Below are positions 32,818 through 40,273 of a stretch of 40,273 bases of DNA, in pieces. Both the position numbers and the translations under genes were made by a program. The stretch's first letter is position 1; the number at the start of each line of letters is the position of its first letter. The notes beneath the pieces were generated by a model. The model searched no databases. It was not told the origin of the DNA and was given only the letters and a program-made list of their open reading frames with translations. This DNA comes from Vicinamibacteria bacterium (GTDB lineage Bacteria > Acidobacteriota > Vicinamibacteria > Fen-336): positions 1-40,273 of the forward strand of contig JAMPXO010000037.1 in assembly GCA_023701125.1 (NCBI GenBank), written 5' to 3'.

Positions 32818-33743
32818 ACGCCGCGCGCTTCCGTCGCCTGCTGGCCGTGGCCTGGCTGGCCATCGTGCCGGCGGGCCACACCTCGTTCGCGCTTCCGCCC
32901 GCGGCCCCGGTCCCGGCCCCGAACATCACGCTGCCCCGGCTCGACGGTTCTTTCCGCTTCGCCGTGATCGGCGACACCGGTCGCGGCGACCGCCCCCAGT
33001 ACGAAACAGGCGCCCGCCTGATCGCAGCCCACGGGGCGTTCCCCTTCCACCTCACCCTGATGGTGGGCGACAACATCTACGGCGCGGACACGCCGGCGGA
33101 CATGGAGGCCAAGTTCACGACGCCCTACAAGGCGCTGCTCGACGCCGGCGTGACGTTCCGCGCGGCGCTCGGCAACCACGACAACCCCAACCAGCGCTTC
33201 TTCAAGCCGTTCGGCATGGACGGCCAGCGCTACTACACGTTCCCCGGGCCGGGCACGCCGAAGACCGGCCCCGGCAGCGTGCGATTCTTCGCGATCGACA
33301 GCACCTACCTCGACGCGGAGCAGTTGCAGTGGCTGGAGCGCGAGCTGAAGGGCTGCGAAGCCGAGTGGCGGATCGCCTTCTTCCATCATCCGCTGTACTC
33401 GTCCGGCCGCGGCCATGGCCCGTCGCTCGAATCGCGGGCGGTACTCGAACCGCTGTTCGTCCGGTACGGCGTCAGCGCCGCGTTCTCGGGCCACGACCAC
33501 TTCTACGAGCGCAGCAAGCCCCAGAAGGGCGGCATCGTCTACTGGGTGTCGGGCGCGGGCGGCTCGCTGCGCAGGAACGACATCCGCGCCACGCCGCAGA
33601 GTGCGAAGGGCTTCGACACGGACTACCACTTCATGATCCTGGAAATCGTCGGCGACGACCTGCACTACCAGGCGATCAGCCGCACCGGCGTCACGGTCGA
33701 CAAGGGCCTGCTCCGTCGGCCGGGCGCCCCCGCCGCTCCGTAG
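32814..33743 (+). CDS. Exported calcineurin-like metallophosphoesterase
   Basis: This is a 309-residue protein with a signal peptide (residues 1-27) and all metal-binding motifs of the calcineurin-like family in order: GDTG (near residue 53), GDN (VGDNIYG), GNHD (ALGNHDNPN), HH (FFHHPLYSS) and GHDH (FSGHDHFYE). It is related to purple acid phosphatase-type enzymes and should hydrolyse phosphomono- or diesters in the periplasm. The GTG start overlaps the preceding stop. A GC hairpin follows the stop. Confidence 0.9.
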   Translation: MNAARFRRLLAVAWLAIVPAGHTSFALPPAAPVPAPNITLPRLDGSFRFAVIGDTGRGDRPQYETGARLIAAHGAFPFHLTLMVGDNIYGADTPADMEAKFTTPYKALLDAGVTFRAALGNHDNPNQRFFKPFGMDGQRYYTFPGPGTPKTGPGSVRFFAIDSTYLDAEQLQWLERELKGCEAEWRIAFFHHPLYSSGRGHGPSLESRAVLEPLFVRYGVSAAFSGHDHFYERSKPQKGGIVYWVSGAGGSLRRNDIRATPQSAKGFDTDYHFMILEIVGDDLHYQAISRTGVTVDKGLLRRPGAPAAP

Positions 33744-33751
33744 AGGGCGGG

Positions 33752-33766
33752 CCGGGGGCGCCCCGG
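33752..33766. terminator. Possible terminator hairpin between converging genes
   Basis: CCGGGG-GCG-CCCCGG forms a 6-bp stem with a three-base loop, 9 bp after the metallophosphoesterase stop and 6 bp before the end of the converging lipoprotein gene. There is no T-run on either side, so termination ability is uncertain. Confidence 0.35.
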
Positions 33767-33772
33767 GAACGA

Positions 33773-34882
33773 TCACTCCTCGCAGCGCCGCTCGACGATC
33801 TGGGCCCGCTTGGCCTTGAACGCCGCGACCCAGCCGTCCACGCTGCCCGCCGGCCCGGTCGTGCGCGGCTCGCTGGCGCGACGATCGACGCGCGCGGCCT
33901 CGAACAGGTCGACCAGCTGGCGATCGCTCAACTGGACGAGCAGCCCGGCCAGGAACGCGCGGCCGGCCTCGCTGATCTTCGGGTACGCGAGGCTGCCGGT
34001 GAACGATCCCCTCAGCTTCGCGACGCAGCCCTTGTCGTGGTTCCACACGGGCAGCGGTCCCCAGGTCGCGAGGCTGACGCTGTCCACGTTCTTGTTGGCG
34101 AGCCCGGCGTGCCCGAACGTCAGGCCGAGGTCGTTGACCATCAGGACCGGGCTGAGGCAGCCCGTCTCCCCCAGCTCTTCGCCCTCCGGGCAGAGCAGGC
34201 GCTGGTTGGGCGCCTTGGTGTCGGTGTGCTGGACGAACGCGACCAGCAGCTTCAGGGCGTCGCGCTCGGCGCGAGCGTTGGGCCCGGCCGCGGGCCCGAT
34301 GTCCTCCAGCTCCTTCCACTCCCAGCCGGAATCGGCGCGCGTCTCCATCGCGCGCCCGGGCAGCTTGCGCTCGATCGCCGCCGGGTCGAACTCCGCGACC
34401 GGGCCGAGGATGGCCGGACTGAAGCGCGGGTCCGCGGGACAGCCCTTGCAGCGCACGCGGACGGGATAGCTCGCGTCGGCCGGGAAGCCGAGCGCCCAGA
34501 ACAGGCGCGTCGCCAGCACCTCGCCGAACACCTCGGCGTTCCACGCGCCGTACTTGACCTTGACCTCGTGCCCCGGGCTCGTCTCGCACGTGAACTTCGC
34601 GGAACGCCCGCTCGACGCCTTCTTGTCGACGTACACGCAATCGACCCAGGCGTCGAAGGCGAACGCCCCGGGCAGCGCTGGCCCGGCCTTCAGATCGCGT
34701 GACGCGACGTCGACCGGCGACCACACCCGGGCCCGCCGCATCGCCTCGCTGCGTTCCGGGGTCGTCTGCGCCTCCCCCGACTTCAAGCCGCCGGTGTGCG
34801 CGCAACCGGCCAGCCCCAGGCAGAGCCCCAGCGCCCCGAGGCGCAGCCACCCGCTTCCGCTCCTGCCGACACCTGCACGCAT
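33773..34882 (-). CDS. Lipoprotein of unknown function
   Basis: This is a 369-residue protein with a lipoprotein signal: basic N-terminus, hydrophobic core and lipobox LAGC with the lipidated Cys near residue 28. The mature part is soluble and mixed alpha/beta, with Cys-x-x-Cys in RCKGCPADP and further Cys residues, and segments such as LMVNDLGLTFGHAGLANKN. I recognise no catalytic family; the Asp and Asn pattern in MVNDLGLTFG is vaguely reminiscent of kinase-like folds, but that is speculation. I chose the ATG at 34882, which gives a proper signal peptide; a longer frame upstream does not. A small membrane protein gene ends 4 bp upstream. Confidence 0.75.
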   Translation of the reverse strand: MRAGVGRSGSGWLRLGALGLCLGLAGCAHTGGLKSGEAQTTPERSEAMRRARVWSPVDVASRDLKAGPALPGAFAFDAWVDCVYVDKKASSGRSAKFTCETSPGHEVKVKYGAWNAEVFGEVLATRLFWALGFPADASYPVRVRCKGCPADPRFSPAILGPVAEFDPAAIERKLPGRAMETRADSGWEWKELEDIGPAAGPNARAERDALKLLVAFVQHTDTKAPNQRLLCPEGEELGETGCLSPVLMVNDLGLTFGHAGLANKNVDSVSLATWGPLPVWNHDKGCVAKLRGSFTGSLAYPKISEAGRAFLAGLLVQLSDRQLVDLFEAARVDRRASEPRTTGPAGSVDGWVAAFKAKRAQIVERRCEE

Positions 34883-34886
34883 GGTG

Positions 34887-35099
34887 CTAGCTCTTGCGCG
34901 CGAGCAGGACGCCACCGACGACAGCGATGCCCACACCCACCCACAGCGGGATGTTGACGCGTTCCTTGTCCTGGACCTTGATGTGGATCGGACCGAAGTC
35001 GATCTTGTCCGTGTCCTTCACGTAGCTGAACCCGCCATAGGCCACCGCCAACAGGCCCAGGCCGAGCAGCACGGCTCCCAGCAGCTTGATTCCCTTCAT
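34887..35099 (-). CDS. Small two-helix membrane protein
   Basis: This is a 70-residue protein with a membrane helix at residues about 5-25 (LLGAVLLGLGLLAVAYGGFS), a polar middle (DTDKIDFGPIHIKVQDKERV) and a second helix at about 52-68. The layout YGG.SY...D.GPI followed by a second helix is common among tiny uncharacterised bacterial membrane proteins. The ATG at 35099 has GGAGGAAG upstream. It is followed by the lipoprotein gene on the same strand. Confidence 0.75.
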   Translation of the reverse strand: MKGIKLLGAVLLGLGLLAVAYGGFSYVKDTDKIDFGPIHIKVQDKERVNIPLWVGVGIAVVGGVLLARKS

Positions 35100-35441
35100 C
35101 GTGTCTTCCTCCAGCGTGTGCGCCACATTTCAGATCACAGGTGGAAGAGCAACCGCCATGCCACGCCGTGGCGTCGGCATGCCGTCCAGGCGCGCCACCC
35201 GCGGCGGTCGGGCCCCCTTTGGACCGGGCGGGATCGGCACAATCTACAAACCACTTCGCGGCGGCCCCGCCCGGGAGCCCGCGTGACGGCCGGCGGTCGC
35301 GCGCACCGCGCTCGCGCCCGGGGCCCGGCGTGGCTCGCGGCTTGCACCCACCTCGCGTGGGACCGTCTCCCGCGCTGCGCCTCCGCAGGTGCGCCGCGGC
35401 TTCCCCGGATCGAGCGGGCCCGAGAGGAAAGAGAGGTCGTG
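35100..35441. other. Divergent intergenic region, 342 bp
   Basis: No frame here looks coding. It must contain promoters for the minus-strand membrane protein gene and the plus-strand DUF6600 gene. A short dyad CATGCC...GGCATG lies near 35157-35180, enclosing GCCACGCCGTGGC. GAGAGG precedes the DUF6600 ATG as ribosome site. I find no convincing promoter pair, riboswitch or terminator. Confidence 0.4.
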
Positions 35442-37217
35442 ATGCGTATCGGACCCTGCACGCTGGCCCTGGCCGTCGCCGGGCTGCTGGCCATTTCCGG
35501 ACCCGCGGCCACGGCTCAGCCGTACTCGCAGCAACGCTACGACGATCAGATCGACGTGGGCGACTTCTACGACAGCCTCGAGCCGTACGGCGACTGGGTC
35601 GAGATGCGCGACTACGGCTGGGGCTGGTCGCCGCGCGTGGAGCGCAACTGGCGGCCGTACACCCGCGGCCAGTGGTACCTGACCAACGACGGCTGGTTCT
35701 GGGACTCCGACGAGCCGTTCGGCTGGGCCACGTTCCACTACGGCCGCTGGGTCAACGACCGCTACTACGGCTGGCTCTGGATCCCCGGCACCGAGTGGGC
35801 GCCCGCCTGGGTCTCCTGGCGCCACGGCAACGGCTACACCGGCTGGGCGCCGCTGCCCCCGCGCGCCGTGTGGCAGTCGCGGATCGGCTTCAGCATCGGC
35901 GGCTTCGAGATCGACGCCTTCATCGGCTCGCGTGACTACGCCTTCGTCCCGGACCGCAGCTTCGTGGACCGCGGCGTCTACCGCCGCGTGCTGCCGAGCT
36001 CACAGAACGTGACGATCATCAACGTCACCAACAACATCACCCGGTACTCGCAGGACGGCTATCGGGTCGTCAACCGCGGCGTGGACGTCGAAAGCGTCGA
36101 GCGCGCCGTGGGGCGTCGCGTTCCGCGCGCGCGGACCGTGGAGCTCGACCGCGCCGACGGCCGCCGCCAGTCCCGGGCCGACGAGGTCCAGATCTATCGG
36201 CCCGAGGTGCAGGCGAGGAACGACGACCAGCGGCCTCGACAGGGACGCAGCCTGGTCGCAGGCGAGACCCCGTCTCCCCGGCTCGTGGAGCGCCGGCGTG
36301 TGCGCGAACAGGAGCTGCGACAACTGGGGTCCGAGGCCCGGGTGACCGCCCGCGAAGTGGCCGAGCGGGCCCCGCGCAACGAGAAGGCCCGCGCCGCGCA
36401 GGCCGAGCAGAAGCGCATCGACCAGCAGCAGCGCCAGCAGGACCAGGCTCTCCAGCAGGGCCAGCGGAGCCGGCAGCGTGAGCAGGACCAGCAGGATCGC
36501 GACGACGCCCAGCAGCAGCGGCAGACCACCCAGGAAGAGCAGCGCGCCACCCGCCAGAAGCAGCAGCAGGAGGCGCAGCAGGCGGTCGAACGGCAGCGCG
36601 CCGAACAGGCGCAGGGCCGCGAAGAAGCGGCCGCCGCGCGCGCCGAGCAGCAGAAGCAGAACCAGGAGGCGCAGCAGCAGCAACAGCAGCGCCAGCAGGA
36701 CAAGGCGCAACAGGCCGAACAGCAGCGACAGGGCCAGGCCGAAGCCCGGCAGCAGCGACAGGCCGCCCAGGAGGAGCAGCGCGCCACCCGCCAGAAGCAG
36801 CAGCAGGAAGCCCGGCAGGCGGCCGAGCGGCAGCGCGCGGAACAGGCGCAGGGCCGTGAAGAGGCGGCTGCCGCGCGCGCCGAGCAGCAGGAGCAGAAGC
36901 AGGAGGCGCAGCAACAGCAACAGCAGCGCCAGCAGGAGAAGGCGCAGCAGCAGGCCGAGGGACAGGCCGAAGCCCGGCAACAGCGGCAGGCTGCTCAGCA
37001 GGAACAGAGCGCCGCACGCGCGAATCAGAAGGCAGAGGCGCAGGCCGCGGCCGAACAGCAGCGCGCGGAAAAGGTGAAGGGCCGCGAGCAGGCCACAGCC
37101 GCTCGCGAGCAGCAGCAGGCGGAGCAGCAGGCCGCCAGGCAGGAGAAGGGCAAGGGCAAAGGCAAAGGCAAGAACAAGGGCAAGCCCGAGCCGACGCCGA
37201 CGCCCGAGTCCCGCTGA
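35442..37217 (+). CDS. DUF6600 exported protein with a long Gln/Glu/Ala/Arg-rich coiled-coil tail
   Basis: This is a 591-residue protein. The signal peptide ends near residue 25 (ATAQP). Residues about 35-250 form the DUF6600 region with the same Trp/Tyr pattern as the protein at 17968 (FYDSLEPYGDWVEMRDYGWG, WRPYTRGQWYLTNDGW, FGWATFHYGRW). From about residue 285 to 575 it is a charged, Gln-rich, probably helical repeat with two near-identical units of 79 and 77 residues and a degenerate third. It ends in a Lys/Gly stretch (KGKGKGKGKNKGK) and PEPTPTPES. The tail could be a long periplasmic rod or a wall- or polymer-binding arm. Function unknown. CsbD, caleosin and a P-type ATPase follow on the same strand. 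Confidence 0.8.
   Translation: MRIGPCTLALAVAGLLAISGPAATAQPYSQQRYDDQIDVGDFYDSLEPYGDWVEMRDYGWGWSPRVERNWRPYTRGQWYLTNDGWFWDSDEPFGWATFHYGRWVNDRYYGWLWIPGTEWAPAWVSWRHGNGYTGWAPLPPRAVWQSRIGFSIGGFEIDAFIGSRDYAFVPDRSFVDRGVYRRVLPSSQNVTIINVTNNITRYSQDGYRVVNRGVDVESVERAVGRRVPRARTVELDRADGRRQSRADEVQIYRPEVQARNDDQRPRQGRSLVAGETPSPRLVERRRVREQELRQLGSEARVTAREVAERAPRNEKARAAQAEQKRIDQQQRQQDQALQQGQRSRQREQDQQDRDDAQQQRQTTQEEQRATRQKQQQEAQQAVERQRAEQAQGREEAAAARAEQQKQNQEAQQQQQQRQQDKAQQAEQQRQGQAEARQQRQAAQEEQRATRQKQQQEARQAAERQRAEQAQGREEAAAARAEQQEQKQEAQQQQQQRQQEKAQQQAEGQAEARQQRQAAQQEQSAARANQKAEAQAAAEQQRAEKVKGREQATAAREQQQAEQQAARQEKGKGKGKGKNKGKPEPTPTPESR
36531..37145 (+). repeat. Tandem coding repeat (237/231 bp units) in the DUF6600 tail
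   Basis: Units begin at 36531 (CAGGAAGAGCAGCGCGCCAC), 36768 (same with one change) and 36999 (degenerate), so the periods are 237 and 231 bp, or 79 and 77 codons. The first two are nearly identical at DNA level, which points to recent duplication or ongoing conversion. The opposite strand shows a long Leu-rich open frame that is only a mirror of the CAG/GAG codons. Confidence 0.8.
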
Positions 37218-37252
37218 AATCACGTCACGAGCCGGACAAGAGGAGGACGCAC

Positions 37253-37420
37253 ATGTCGGGAGGCAAGACGGACGAACTGAAGGGACGCGTGAAGGAAGCC
37301 GCGGGGGCGTTGACGGGCAACGCCAAGCTCAAGCGGGAGGGCAAGCTCGACCAGAAGGTCGGACAGGTCAAGCAGGCCGCCGACAAGGCCATCGACAAGG
37401 TCAAGGAGGCGGTGAAGTGA
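37253..37420 (+). CDS. CsbD-family stress protein
   Basis: This is a 55-residue hydrophilic protein with the CsbD pattern: GKTDELKGRVKEAAGALTGN, then KLKREGKLDQKVGQVKQ and an amphipathic Lys-rich helix. CsbD-like proteins are abundant under general stress in many bacteria; their biochemical role is unknown. AGGAGG lies 7 bases before the ATG. Its stop overlaps the start of the caleosin gene by GTGA, so the two are translationally coupled. Confidence 0.88.
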   Translation: MSGGKTDELKGRVKEAAGALTGNAKLKREGKLDQKVGQVKQAADKAIDKVKEAVK

Positions 37421-38054
37421 CAGCTGCGGTCCGGGCGCGGCAGCACAGGCCCCGCCCGGGCCGCGCCGCGCGCGTGCGCCTGCGCACCGCGCTCCAGAAG
37501 CACGTCGATTTCTTCGACCAGGACGGCGACGGCCTGATCACCCTCGCCGAGACGTACTCGGGGCTGCGACGCCTGGGCCTCGACCCGCTGCGGTCCGCCG
37601 CCGCCGCGGCGGTGATCAACGGTGCCCTCGGCCCGGCCACCTCCGGCGCCCCGCGCCTCAGCATCGACACCCGGCGCATTCACGCCGGCATGCACGCGAG
37701 CGACACCGGCGTCTACGACTCGCGCGGGCGCTTCTCGATCACCCGCTTCGAGCGGCTCTTCGCGCGCTACGACGTCGCGGGCCAGGGAGCGCTCGACGAC
37801 GCGGCCCTGCGCCGCCTCTTCACGGACCAGCGCACCGACTGGCTCGGACACCTCGCCTCGCGGGCCGAGTTCGGCCTGCTCCTCGAGCTGGCCGGCCAGC
37901 TCCGCGACGGGCGCAAGGTGCTCACCCGCGAGCGGCTGCTGAGCTTCTACGACGGGTCGCTCTTCGGCGTCGTCGCCGACGAGCTCGCGGCGGGACGCGA
38001 CCGCGCGCAGATGCGACGACGGGCGGCGGCCCGGAGCCGCGCCCGCAGACTCGC

Positions 38055-38058
<4 letters not shown>
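37417..38058 (+). CDS. Bacterial caleosin-like protein (EF-hand, putative haem peroxygenase)
   Basis: This 213-residue protein follows the plant and fungal caleosin plan closely. His29 (LQKHVDFF) is followed at once by a perfect 12-residue EF-hand loop, Asp34-Glu45 (DQDGDGLITLAE), then ETYSGLRRLGLDPL, a weakly hydrophobic segment (about 55-77), IHAGMHASDTGVYDSRGRFS with His89 and His93, and FYDGSLFGVVADE near the end. In eukaryotes caleosins bind calcium and use two invariant histidines to bind haem and oxidise fatty acid hydroperoxides at lipid droplets; the His residues are kept here. The hydrophobic part is shorter and more polar than in oil-body forms, so this may be soluble or peripheral. 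The GTG start overlaps the csbD stop, and the stop overlaps the ATPase start. Confidence 0.82.

Positions 38059-40273
<2,215 letters not shown>

Noticed and set aside
36000-37223. Leu-rich minus-strand frame of 407 codons
   Set aside because: It mirrors the CAG/GAG-rich repeats of the DUF6600 tail and has no independent start signal or family features.

Overview
The window is about 40 kb of very GC-rich DNA (around 70 percent by eye) from a Gram-negative bacterium. Outer-membrane features support this: a patatin fused to a beta-barrel, a lipobox lipoprotein and many signal peptides. No rRNA or other phylogenetic marker is present. GC content and the style of several hypothetical proteins would fit Acidobacteriota or a deltaproteobacterial or myxococcal relative, but that is only an impression. 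Genes are tightly packed. Neighbouring genes often overlap by the four bases GTGA or ATGA, and GTG starts are common.

Left arm (1-11886, minus strand): one apparent operon of eleven genes. In transcription order it encodes a sodium-pumping methylmalonyl-CoA decarboxylase (mmdA, mmdD, mmdC, mmdB), a tiny membrane protein with an in-frame TGA, a Tll0287-like cytochrome c, cytochrome bd quinol oxidase (cydA, cydB), its maturation ABC exporter (cydD, cydC), and the N-terminal part of an archaeal-type glycogen debranching enzyme. The theme is energy conservation and low-oxygen respiration. The small gene is the most striking item. Read through the TGA as selenocysteine, it gives a 68-residue DUF6132-like protein whose conserved Gly-Thr-Cys position is Gly-Thr-Sec. 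A SECIS-like hairpin with a GGUC loop follows the TGA, and the frame ends exactly in a GTGA overlap with the next gene.

Middle (12106-25083): a plus-strand glycan-type cluster (GT2, sulfotransferase-like protein, FAD-dependent UGM-like oxidoreductase) converges on a minus-strand GT2, and the two share one CTAG as stop codons. Then come a DUF3553/GIY-YIG-like protein, a frameshifted small gene, a small membrane protein, a DUF6600 exported protein, a bidirectional terminator, icd and serA (minus), an exported small protein, and coaD-rsmD with a hypothetical gene (minus).

Right arm (25123-40273, mostly plus): a class A penicillin-binding protein, a DUF4956 membrane protein, a GlsB/YeaQ protein, a PlpD-like patatin/barrel protein, a small membrane protein, a phospholipase D-like enzyme, a secreted hypothetical protein, a metallophosphoesterase, a lipoprotein and a small membrane protein (both minus), a second DUF6600 protein with a long Gln/Glu/Ala/Arg-rich repeat tail, a CsbD-like protein, a bacterial caleosin and a calcium-type P-type ATPase cut by the window end. 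The last three genes are translationally coupled and suggest a calcium or stress module.

An 84-bp palindromic repeat family occurs at five loci. Four are inside genes, in frame, in both orientations (debranching enzyme twice, cydD, mmdD), and one is intergenic. It adds 28-residue units to proteins at domain boundaries, loops or linkers, and resembles in behaviour the coding palindromic elements known from Rickettsia.
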